From: Paracoccaceae bacterium
Lineage (GTDB): Bacteria > Pseudomonadota > Alphaproteobacteria > Rhodobacterales > Rhodobacteraceae
Direction of reading: 5' to 3'
Length of the DNA: 6,525 nucleotides
Assembly (NCBI GenBank): GCA_002401945.1
Contig: NVUP01000003.1
Span: 68,097-74,621 of the forward strand
Positions 1-5,818 of this stretch are shown here, in pieces. Below the pieces are notes generated by a model that worked only from the letters and a program-made list of their open reading frames with translations, made no database searches and was not told the DNA's origin. Every line of letters begins with the position of its first letter. Position 1 is the first letter of the stretch. The translations under genes were made by a program, and so were the position numbers.

Positions 1-84
1 ACAACGCTGCGGTTTGTGCCGCTGTGCGGCCCCAACTTTGGCTGGAATGATGCACAACAAGGCGACGCCGGGCATGCTTCCTGA
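1..84 (+). CDS. Possible 3' end of an upstream gene (frame ambiguous)
   Basis: Two frames enter from the left edge and end beside the start of the phosphatase gene. One reads through position 3 and stops at TGA 48-50, giving a tail ending in VRPQLWLE. That stop would overlap ATG 47-49 as ATGA, the arrangement repeated several times further along. The other reads from position 1 and stops at TGA 82-84, giving a tail containing FVPLCGPNFGWND; it has somewhat more G/C at third codon positions and looks slightly more protein-like. Too little is present to assign a product. The main implication is that the phosphatase gene is probably not the first gene of its operon. Confidence 0.3.
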   Translation, partial: TTLRFVPLCGPNFGWNDAQQGDAGHAS

Positions 85-1003
85 GGTCCAGTTTGGATAT
101 GATGCCTCGACCGCAATCAGCCGGGGCCGACGCGACCGGCAGGAAGATGCCGTGGCCTCGGACTTTCTGGCGGGCTCTGGCCTGGGATTTGCGGTGCTGG
201 CAGATGGCATGGGCGGTCACGCCGCCGGTGACATCGCCAGCAAGATCGTGGTGACCGAGGTGTTCAGCGAATTGAAATTTCGCGCCGGCGAACCCGAGGA
301 TTTGGAGAAAATAATTGCCGAGGCCCTGTCCGCTGCCGCCTTCACCGCCAATGAATGCGTGGGGCATTACGCTAATCAAAACGCCGGAACCGGAGGCATG
401 GGCGCCACCCTTTTGGCACCAGTCCTGTTCCAGGATCGGCTCTACTGGATCTCGATTGGGGACTCGCCGCTGTACCTGTTTCGCGACGGGCTGCTGTCAC
501 GGCTGAACGACGAACACTCACTGGCCGCACAGTTGGACAAACGTGTCGCTCAGGGGCTGATGTCGCCCGAGGAGGCGAGCAGCCATCCTGACCGGGCCTG
601 CCTGACCTCGGTCCTGACCGGCCAGGACATTTCCCTGATCGACTGCCGCAGCGAGCCGCTAAGCCTGCGGGACGGCGACATTGTGATCGCCGCCAGCGAT
701 GGCTTGCAGTACCTTGAGGACAGCGTGATCGCGGCCGTTCTGACCGCACAGAAAGACCGGTCCAGCACTGAAATCGGCAAATCTTTGATGAATTGCCTGG
801 ACAGCTTGAACGACCCCGAGCAGGACAATGTGTCGTTCTGCGTGATCAAGGTCGCGGATCAGTCCAAAGCTGCCGCGCACCCCAGCAAGGCACAGCGTCC
901 GCCGTCGCCAAAATCCAAGACCAAAACAATCACCATCATGGCCTCGGCCTCGCGGTCCAAGGGGATCACCTCTTTTCACATCGTGAACGGAGACATCGCA
1001 TGA
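47..1003 (+). CDS. PP2C-family serine/threonine protein phosphatase
   Basis: This 318-residue protein has the ordered motifs of a bacterial PP2C (PPM) metal-dependent phosphatase, which removes phosphate from Ser/Thr residues using two Mn/Mg ions. Visible motifs, numbered from ATG 47, are RGRRDRQEDA (26-35), LADGMGGHAAGD (51-62) with metal ligand D53, IGDSPLYLF from about 137, AASDGL with D218, and DNVSF with D260. All expected acidic ligands are present, so it should be active. The catalytic core ends near residue 270. A Pro/Lys/Ser-rich linker and a short terminal segment (TITIMASASRSKGITSFHIV) follow, beyond the usual domain. The start is uncertain: tandem ATGs at 47 and 50 and an ATG at 74 are in frame, and none has a strong ribosome binding site. 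47 is preferred because it would overlap an upstream TGA. The frame is open to the window edge, so an earlier start is possible. No partner kinase is visible. The stop overlaps the next gene's ATG, so the two are probably co-translated. Confidence 0.93.
   Translation: MMHNKATPGMLPEVQFGYDASTAISRGRRDRQEDAVASDFLAGSGLGFAVLADGMGGHAAGDIASKIVVTEVFSELKFRAGEPEDLEKIIAEALSAAAFTANECVGHYANQNAGTGGMGATLLAPVLFQDRLYWISIGDSPLYLFRDGLLSRLNDEHSLAAQLDKRVAQGLMSPEEASSHPDRACLTSVLTGQDISLIDCRSEPLSLRDGDIVIAASDGLQYLEDSVIAAVLTAQKDRSSTEIGKSLMNCLDSLNDPEQDNVSFCVIKVADQSKAAAHPSKAQRPPSPKSKTKTITIMASASRSKGITSFHIVNGDIA
989..992 (+). promoter_or_regulatory. Ribosome binding site for the first GTPase-like gene
   Basis: GGAG lies 7 bases before ATG 1000, inside the last codons of the phosphatase gene. 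It fixes the start at the ATGA overlap and excludes the longer in-frame extension that begins near 793, which lies wholly inside the phosphatase gene. Confidence 0.7.
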
Positions 1004-2214
1004 GACATCCCGAACCCGCCAAAAGCCCATTGTTTGGGCAACTGGAACAGGCGCTGAGCCAAGACGGTCTACCACAGGACTATTTTGACTGGGGCAACCA
1101 GCTGTTGCGGCGCTTGGACAAGCCGGTGCAGGTCATGGTCCTTGGCCATCCCGGCAGTGGCAAATCGGCTGTGATCGACATGCTGCTGGGCCGCTTGGTG
1201 ATCTCACGCCACCCCGGCAACCCAATCATCGAAATCGGTTATGGCCCCGAAGAAACCACCGTTTTCGAAGCCCGCGACGGCAGCACCACCCGGCAACCCG
1301 GTCTTCTTACCGATGCCACTACGGTGCCCGACACAGTCCGGGTGATGCAGGAATTGCCCGATACACAATTGCTGGGGCACAGTTTTATCGAGATCACACT
1401 AACTGGATCGACTGAACACAAACACAATACCCTGCAACGCGCCGCCCGCCATGCCGATGTCATCTTATGGTGCAGCGAGAGTTTTGGACCAGATGAACAA
1501 CAGCTCTGGGCTGCGGTGCCGGATGAGAAGAAGGACCACAGTTTTCTGGTTCTGACCATGGCCGACCACCAGATCATGCGCGGCACTTTGGTGGATCTTT
1601 TGGCAGAGCTGGAAACCACTGCGGCTGAGGAATTCCTTGGCGTCTACCCGCTGGCCGCAGTTCAGGCCATCACCGCACAAACGGCCGGGCCATCCCTCAA
1701 TGCGGGTCTGTGGAGGTCGAGCGGCGGCAAACAACTGTCCAGTGATGTGTTAAAGCAGGTTGAACTGGGCCGGGCCTCTGATGTGGATCAGGCCGAGATG
1801 CTGGTGCGCCAATTTGCTCCCAAAATCACCGGCCAGCAATGGCAGCAAGTTCCGCCCAAACCCCACAAAGCCCCGGTCCCTCCGGCATCGGTCAACACAC
1901 CAACAGATGACCTGCTGCAGACTGCGCTGGACTTGCTGCAGGGACGGGCAAATCAGATGCTGGCAGACGCGGACGGCGAAGCAGATGCCAATGCGATCCT
2001 CTCCAGCTGTATGGAAACGGTCAAGGAACTGTCCAAGACCCTGTTGGCGGCGCCGCACCCGACACCGCAGCAACAGACCGCTTTAGATACTGCTGAGGAC
2101 AGCGAAGAGCTATTGATCCTGCTCCAGCTGGAACGTAGCGAAGATGCCGCCCTGGATGCGGTGACCCTGATGCTTCAGCTCAAAAGGGAGATCGCCGATG
2201 ATATCTCTGGATAA
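1000..2214 (+). CDS. Dynamin-N/P-loop GTPase-like protein with degenerate G3 motif
   Basis: This 404-residue protein has an N-terminal P-loop NTPase domain. G1/Walker A is GHPGSGKS (49-56) after a hydrophobic strand (VQVMVLG), and G4 is TMAD (186-189) after FLVL. The core strand ADVILWC lines up with DGVIWC in the 4395-5348 product, as does the region after G1 (LLGRLVIS versus LLVGRQIL). I therefore read the two as paralogues of the dynamin-N/YjdA-like GTPase group. Here the G3 position reads TLTG (133-136) rather than DxPG, the switch-I threonines seen in the paralogue are missing, and G5 is not canonical (PLAAVQA, 217-223). Nucleotide binding is plausible but hydrolysis may be weak or absent. 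Residues about 280-300 form a Pro-rich linker, and the last 100 or so residues look helical and Leu-rich, probably an interaction domain. No signal peptide or membrane segment is seen. The gene overlaps the phosphatase gene by 4 bases. Function is inferred only. Confidence 0.85.
   Translation: MRHPEPAKSPLFGQLEQALSQDGLPQDYFDWGNQLLRRLDKPVQVMVLGHPGSGKSAVIDMLLGRLVISRHPGNPIIEIGYGPEETTVFEARDGSTTRQPGLLTDATTVPDTVRVMQELPDTQLLGHSFIEITLTGSTEHKHNTLQRAARHADVILWCSESFGPDEQQLWAAVPDEKKDHSFLVLTMADHQIMRGTLVDLLAELETTAAEEFLGVYPLAAVQAITAQTAGPSLNAGLWRSSGGKQLSSDVLKQVELGRASDVDQAEMLVRQFAPKITGQQWQQVPPKPHKAPVPPASVNTPTDDLLQTALDLLQGRANQMLADADGEADANAILSSCMETVKELSKTLLAAPHPTPQQQTALDTAEDSEELLILLQLERSEDAALDAVTLMLQLKREIADDISG
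2186..2190 (+). promoter_or_regulatory. Ribosome binding site before the small bridging ORF
   Basis: GGGAG, preceded by AAAA, lies 7 bases before ATG 2198. It is one of the best ribosome binding sites in the window, yet it sits inside the end of the preceding gene and serves no annotated-size gene, only the 40-codon ORF. This is the main evidence that the small ORF is translated. Confidence 0.5.
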
Positions 2215-2320
2215 CAACGGTGCAGCCATTCGCGGACCAAATTTGGGGAAACCACTCTCCCGGGGGTTCAGAACCCACAGCCACTCACACCACTTTTATT
2301 GCGCGGTCAGACCAACATGA
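2198..2320 (+). CDS. Small 40-aa ORF bridging two GTPase genes
   Basis: ATG 2198 follows a well-placed GGGAG and opens a 40-codon frame. It overlaps the end of the preceding gene by 17 bases and fills the otherwise empty gap of about 100 bases. Its TGA (2318-2320) overlaps ATG 2317 of the dynamin-like gene as ATGA. The product would be soluble, without a hydrophobic segment, and has a His/Ser cluster (THSHSHH) near residues 26-32. Against it, the codon use is poorer than in the neighbours (about 22 of 40 third positions are G or C, and AGA is used twice), and all three + frames happen to be open here. It could be a genuine small protein, or a leader whose translation delivers ribosomes to the dynamin-like gene, which has no clear ribosome binding site of its own. 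I recognise no family. Confidence 0.4.
   Translation: MISLDNNGAAIRGPNLGKPLSRGFRTHSHSHHFYCAVRPT
2264..2276 (+). repeat. Short perfect inverted repeat inside the bridging ORF
   Basis: GGGTTC-A-GAACCC is a perfect 6-base inverted repeat. In RNA it could form a 5-bp stem with a 3-base loop, about 40 bases before the start of the dynamin-like gene. No T-run follows, so it is not a terminator. It may be a weak hairpin opened by ribosomes crossing the small ORF, an operator-like palindrome, or chance. Confidence 0.3.
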
Positions 2321-4380
2321 ACATGCAGCCCCAGACCGACAGTATGACCAACATCCGAGCCGCCGCGCGGCCCTCCAATCTGAGTGCCGGGATGGAACCC
2401 CTCGCCGATTTTGCCGCCAAAGTATCGGAACTGGAGGCAACTTTGGAGGCGCTGGCCGGATTGACCAAGGACAAGGCCTCGCGCACCCTGCCACGCCTGA
2501 AAAGAGAGCTTGCCAGTTTTGAGCCCTGTGTCACCCTGTTGGGCCAGGTGAAATCCGGCAAAACCTCACTGGTGAACGCCATGGCTGGCTGGGCCGATCT
2601 TTTGCCGTCGGACGTGAACCCGTGGACCTCGGTGGTCACCTCGCTGCATTTGACCCCCAACCAGACCCGCGTTGAAACACGTGCCCGTTTTCAATTCATG
2701 ACCGAAAAAGAATGGGACCGATTGCTGACCAAGGGCGGTCGCATTGGTGAGATGGCGGGCCGGGCTGGCGCCGAAAGCGAGTTGCAGAAGATCAAAACCC
2801 AGATCGAACAGATGCGCGAGCGGTCACGCCAACGTCTGGGCCGCAAGTTTGAATTGCTGATGGGGCAAACCCATGAATATGAGTATTTCGACAAGAACCT
2901 GATCGAACGCTACATCTGTCTGGGTGATGATTTTGATCTGGAACAGGGCCTTGATGGCGCTGACAATCAGGGCCGGTTTGCCGACATCACCCGGTCGGCG
3001 GATCTGTACCTGAACAGCCAATCCGTGCCTATTCCGCTGTGCCTGCGCGATACCCCCGGTGTGAACGATACCTTCATGATGCGCGAACAGGTGACCATTC
3101 AAGCAATCCGCGACAGTCGCATCTGCGTGGTGGTGCTGTCCGCCGGTCAGGCGCTGACCTCGGTGGACATGGGGCTGATCCGGATGATCTCGACCCTCAA
3201 ATCGCGTGAGGTGGTGATTTTTGTGAACCGGATCGACGAATTGGCCGATCCCGAGAAACAGATCCCCGAGATTGAGGCCAGTATCCGCCAGACCCTGGAA
3301 ACGCATCATGGTCCCAAAGATGCCGAGATCATCTTTGGCAGCGCCTATTGGGCTGGCAAGGTGCTGACCGGTGAGCTGGAAGAGATGCAGGACGCCAGCA
3401 GTGCCGCCTTGCTGAACTGGGCAGAATCCCAGCTGAAAACCACCGATCCGGATCAATCTTCCCAGGATATGGCCTGGCAACTGTCCGGCCTGCCCGCCCT
3501 GCTCAGCTCGATCTCAACCCGGATCGTCAAGGATCTGGGCGAGCCGTTACTGGCCCGCGTTGCCAGCTCGGCGATCACCATGGTCACCGGCCAGCAGGCC
3601 GCCCATTCGGTAAGGATCAACGGTGTTGGTCAGGCCTCGGGCCTGAGTATGCACGACATCAAATCCAAGTTCGAACAGATTGCCGCGTCAAACCTGCAAG
3701 CGCTGGAAGAGGACATCGACGCGGTGTTCGATGCCTACCGCGACCGCGCCGACCGCGCCCATGCGACCTTTGTCAGCCGGGCCACCCATTCGCTGATTGA
3801 ACACCTCGAAACCTGGGGCGAACACTGCGTCTGGGAGTATGATCCTGCCGGACTTCGCTTGCTGCTGCGCTCGGCCTATTCCGTGATGGCGAGCCGTGTT
3901 CAGGCGGCGGCCTTGGCCCGGTATGAAGGGGCGGTGCAGGAGGTGGCTGAATTGCTATACACCGGCTTTGGACCACCTGTTGAAGGCATTCAGATCTCGG
4001 TGCCCGAGGTGCCGCCAGTGGCCTCGCCAGTGGCGTTAGGTCAGACAATTGCTTTGGATTTCAATGACAACTGGTGGAGTTCATGGTGGCGGCGCACCCG
4101 TGGTTATAAGGCCTTTGTGAAAAGTTTTCAAAAGCTGATCTGCGGTGAAACCGAGGATTTCATGACCCAACTCAAGCAGGTGCAGACCGCCGACTGCCGC
4201 GCCAGCACCATCGCCAGATTACAGGTCTTTTTCGACGAACAGCGCGATATCTTTACCGAGATCGCCGATCATAGCCGACAGGGACGCGATGTTCAGCAGC
4301 TATTCTCCAGCCAATCCCAACAGGAGCGGCAAGACATAGTTGCGACGGCATTGAAAACCCTTGAAAAACACACCGCATGA
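2317..4380 (+). CDS. Large bacterial dynamin-like GTPase
   Basis: This 687-residue protein belongs to the bacterial dynamin-like family: large GTPases that self-assemble and, in characterised members, bind or remodel membranes. A helical N-terminal segment (about 27-70) leads to the GTPase domain. G1 is GQVKSGKTS (76-84). The switch-I/G2 region is NPWTSVVTS (101-109). A long, charged helical insert of about 130 residues follows before G3, DTPG (245-248). G4 is NRID (304-307), after a run of hydrophobic residues, and a G5-like GSA lies near 341-343. The C-terminal half is mostly helical, as expected for a stalk. Near 586-593 it carries WWSSWWRR followed by a basic RTRGYK stretch, a candidate membrane- or partner-contact patch. 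There is no transmembrane helix or signal peptide, so it is cytosolic or peripheral. ATG 2317 is chosen because it overlaps the preceding TGA; a TTG at 2299 and an ATG at 2323 are alternatives, and none has a clear ribosome binding site. E. coli CrfC and LeoA are distant functional comparisons, not proven orthologues. Confidence 0.92.
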   Translation: MNMQPQTDSMTNIRAAARPSNLSAGMEPLADFAAKVSELEATLEALAGLTKDKASRTLPRLKRELASFEPCVTLLGQVKSGKTSLVNAMAGWADLLPSDVNPWTSVVTSLHLTPNQTRVETRARFQFMTEKEWDRLLTKGGRIGEMAGRAGAESELQKIKTQIEQMRERSRQRLGRKFELLMGQTHEYEYFDKNLIERYICLGDDFDLEQGLDGADNQGRFADITRSADLYLNSQSVPIPLCLRDTPGVNDTFMMREQVTIQAIRDSRICVVVLSAGQALTSVDMGLIRMISTLKSREVVIFVNRIDELADPEKQIPEIEASIRQTLETHHGPKDAEIIFGSAYWAGKVLTGELEEMQDASSAALLNWAESQLKTTDPDQSSQDMAWQLSGLPALLSSISTRIVKDLGEPLLARVASSAITMVTGQQAAHSVRINGVGQASGLSMHDIKSKFEQIAASNLQALEEDIDAVFDAYRDRADRAHATFVSRATHSLIEHLETWGEHCVWEYDPAGLRLLLRSAYSVMASRVQAAALARYEGAVQEVAELLYTGFGPPVEGIQISVPEVPPVASPVALGQTIALDFNDNWWSSWWRRTRGYKAFVKSFQKLICGETEDFMTQLKQVQTADCRASTIARLQVFFDEQRDIFTEIADHSRQGRDVQQLFSSQSQQERQDIVATALKTLEKHTA

Positions 4381-4383
4381 CGC

Positions 4384-4388
4384 AGGAG
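4384..4388 (+). promoter_or_regulatory. Ribosome binding site deciding the start of the second small GTPase
   Basis: AGGAG lies 6 bases before ATG 4395 and just after the stop of the dynamin-like gene. It favours ATG 4395 over the in-frame ATG 4377, which overlaps that stop but has only an A/C-rich stretch upstream. Both could be used. Confidence 0.7.
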
Positions 4389-4394
4389 ACAGCC

Positions 4395-5348
4395 ATGCCC
4401 AGTCCTGACAGCCAGCCGACTACGCCGCAGCGCAAACCACGCCTTGCCCTTATGGGCGAATTCAGCGCTGGCAAAAGCACTCTGACCAACCTGTTGGTCG
4501 GCCGTCAGATCCTGCCCACGCGGGTGACCGCAACCCGGCTGCCTCCGGTGTGGATTTCCTACGGCGACGAGGCCGCCTTTGTTGTCTCGACCGACGGCAC
4601 CCAGACCGCCATCGACCCCGAGACTCTGGCTGAGGTTCCGATGGAGACAACGGCGATGATCCGGCTGTTCTTTCCCTCCGATGCCCTGACCCTGTGCGAT
4701 CTGATCGACATGCCGGGCATTTCCGACCCCAATATGCCATCCGGAATCTGGCAATCTCTGATGCCCGAGGTGGACGGGGTAATCTGGTGCACCCCTGCAA
4801 CCCAGGCCTGGCGTCAGTCCGAAGCCGCAGTCTGGGAGAGCATCGCAGGTGGGGTGACTGGCCCCAATATCCTGCTGATCACCCATTTCGACAAACTCCG
4901 GTCTGAGCGCGACCGCGCCCGTGTCATCGCCCGCGTCGGCAAGGAAACCGGATCTCTGTTCGATTCCATTTTCCCGATTTCCCTCAGTCAGGCGCTGGAA
5001 GCCGGTGATGATGTGGAGGCCTGGAGCAACAGCGGTGCCGATAAGCTGGTCGAATTTCTGGTCGAAACTCTGCTCAACCAGCCCCATGGTGGCACGTCTG
5101 TGCCCAGCGCCGCCACCGGGCCCACACCGGCAGACAGCTCACCGGAACAGATCATGCAGGCCGAAGTTTTTGCCATTGGTGAAATCCGCGATGCCGCCGA
5201 GCAAGCCAGCCAAGACGCCAAGGCCAGTGCCAATCTCGGTGCGAATCCCGAGGGCGCCGCTTATGTGATGCCCCTACGTGTAAAGGCAGAACGACGCGGA
5301 CAGCGCCCCAACGCACGCCAACCAAGATTGGATGCCCTGGATGACTGA
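4395..5348 (+). CDS. Small dynamin-N-type GTPase
   Basis: This 317-residue P-loop GTPase has a nearly complete motif set, numbered from ATG 4395. G1 is GEFSAGKST (21-29), the switch-I threonines lie in PTRVTATR (41-48), G3 is DMPG (105-108) after CDLI, and G4 is THFD (163-166) after ILLI. G5 is probably in FPISLSQAL. GEFSAGKST followed by PTxVTAT is typical of the dynamin-N/YjdA-like group. It appears to be a paralogue of the 1000-2214 product but keeps the G3 aspartate and switch threonines, so it should be the catalytically competent member of the pair. After the G domain (about residue 230) there is a Pro/Ser/Thr/Ala-rich, probably disordered linker, then a short helix and a basic tail rich in Arg. 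It lacks the long stalk of a full dynamin, so it may act as a partner of the large one. ATG 4377 (323 aa) is the alternative start. It ends 80 bases before the next gene. Confidence 0.9.
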   Translation: MPSPDSQPTTPQRKPRLALMGEFSAGKSTLTNLLVGRQILPTRVTATRLPPVWISYGDEAAFVVSTDGTQTAIDPETLAEVPMETTAMIRLFFPSDALTLCDLIDMPGISDPNMPSGIWQSLMPEVDGVIWCTPATQAWRQSEAAVWESIAGGVTGPNILLITHFDKLRSERDRARVIARVGKETGSLFDSIFPISLSQALEAGDDVEAWSNSGADKLVEFLVETLLNQPHGGTSVPSAATGPTPADSSPEQIMQAEVFAIGEIRDAAEQASQDAKASANLGANPEGAAYVMPLRVKAERRGQRPNARQPRLDALDD

Positions 5349-5428
5349 GGCCGCTGTTTTTAGGCGCCTGACTGGTAGGTTTGGCAGTGATCAATCTGCT
5401 GGACACAGCCCAACGCGGGGGGCCAGAG
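5349..5428 (+). other. 80-base gap between the second small GTPase and the Roadblock-like gene
   Basis: This is the only other gap inside the cluster, apart from the one filled by the bridging ORF. It holds no convincing promoter, no hairpin with a T-run, and no RNA gene. A G-run at 5417-5422, six bases before ATG 5429, may act as a weak ribosome binding site. The downstream frame is open back to 5372, with TTG 5381 and GTG 5387 as earlier possible starts; a modest AGG at 5377-5379 stands 7 bases before that GTG. The gap may therefore be shorter than shown. Confidence 0.4.
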
Positions 5429-5818
5429 ATGAACATCGCAGAGCGACTTGAAACGATACGCCAAGCGGTGCCCGGATGCGCATTGGTTGCCTTTGGTGAT
5501 CTTGGCAGCAAATTGGTGTTGCGCAGCAGTTCAACAGTTCAACACCCGCAAGAATATCTCGACCAACTATGCGCGCAGGCCAATCACGGCTTTTATCTGC
5601 AGGATGCGCTCTTGGAGCAGAATACTCCGCGCGGACACAACGCAGGTGAAGTGATGGTGGTCACGGTGCAGGAAACCCGAATATTTATCCGCACGCCGGA
5701 CGCTGACCGGACAGCGGCAAGTGATGCAATTCTCTGCGTCTGTGACAGTGAACAAGCCGCCAGAGACCTGGTGGCCCCGGCAAAACAATTGCTGATCGAC
5801 CTTTGCAGGGGGGCATGA
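5429..5818 (+). CDS. Probable Roadblock/LC7-like small protein
   Basis: This 129-residue protein has the size and predicted element order of a Roadblock/LC7 fold. An N-terminal helix (IAERLETIRQAV) is followed by a strand pair resembling the family's G-x-alpha-v...dG hairpin (PGCALVAFGDLGSKLVL, 15-31). A helix (EYLDQLCAQA), three strands (EVMVVTV, TRIFIRT, AILCVCD) and a C-terminal helix (QAARDLVAPAKQLLIDL) follow. Roadblock proteins dimerise and often act as activators, exchange factors or scaffolds for small GTPases, as MglB does for MglA. Being next to three GTPases makes that role attractive, but the assignment rests on pattern and length, not on a diagnostic motif. It is cytosolic, with no signal or membrane segment. 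ATG 5429 is preferred since it begins directly before the first helix and follows a G-run; GTG 5387 or TTG 5381 would add 14-16 residues. Its stop overlaps the next gene's ATG as ATGA, implying coupled synthesis. Confidence 0.75.
   Translation: MNIAERLETIRQAVPGCALVAFGDLGSKLVLRSSSTVQHPQEYLDQLCAQANHGFYLQDALLEQNTPRGHNAGEVMVVTVQETRIFIRTPDADRTAASDAILCVCDSEQAARDLVAPAKQLLIDLCRGA

Noticed and set aside
1..46. A promoter for the phosphatase gene just before its start.
   Set aside because: Only 46 bases are available, both other + frames are open here, and no -35/-10 pair is visible; the gene is more likely internal to an operon.
2245..2266. GGGGA...TCTCCC in the gap before the dynamin-like gene as a possible terminator stem.
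   Set aside because: The stem is only 4-5 bp with an 8-base loop and no T-run, and it lies within an apparent operon.
2824..3480. A long minus-strand open frame (218 codons) opposite the dynamin-like gene.
   Set aside because: It lies wholly antisense to a well-supported gene with clear GTPase motifs; long antisense frames are common in GC-rich coding DNA, and no ribosome binding site or family motif was seen.
4293..5087. A 264-codon minus-strand open frame opposite the second small GTPase.
   Set aside because: The opposite strand encodes G1, G3 and G4 motifs in order, so this is the antisense shadow of a real gene.
5381..5409. TTGGCA as a possible -35 promoter element in the gap before the Roadblock-like gene.
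   Set aside because: No -10-like hexamer stands 16-18 bases downstream, and the compact layout favours read-through from upstream.
5341..5451. A 36-codon ORF from ATG 5341, overlapping the end of the second small GTPase gene and running into the Roadblock-like gene.
   Set aside because: It has no good ribosome binding site, only about 16 of 36 third positions are G or C, it uses AGG and AGA repeatedly, and its end lies inside the next gene rather than at a start overlap.
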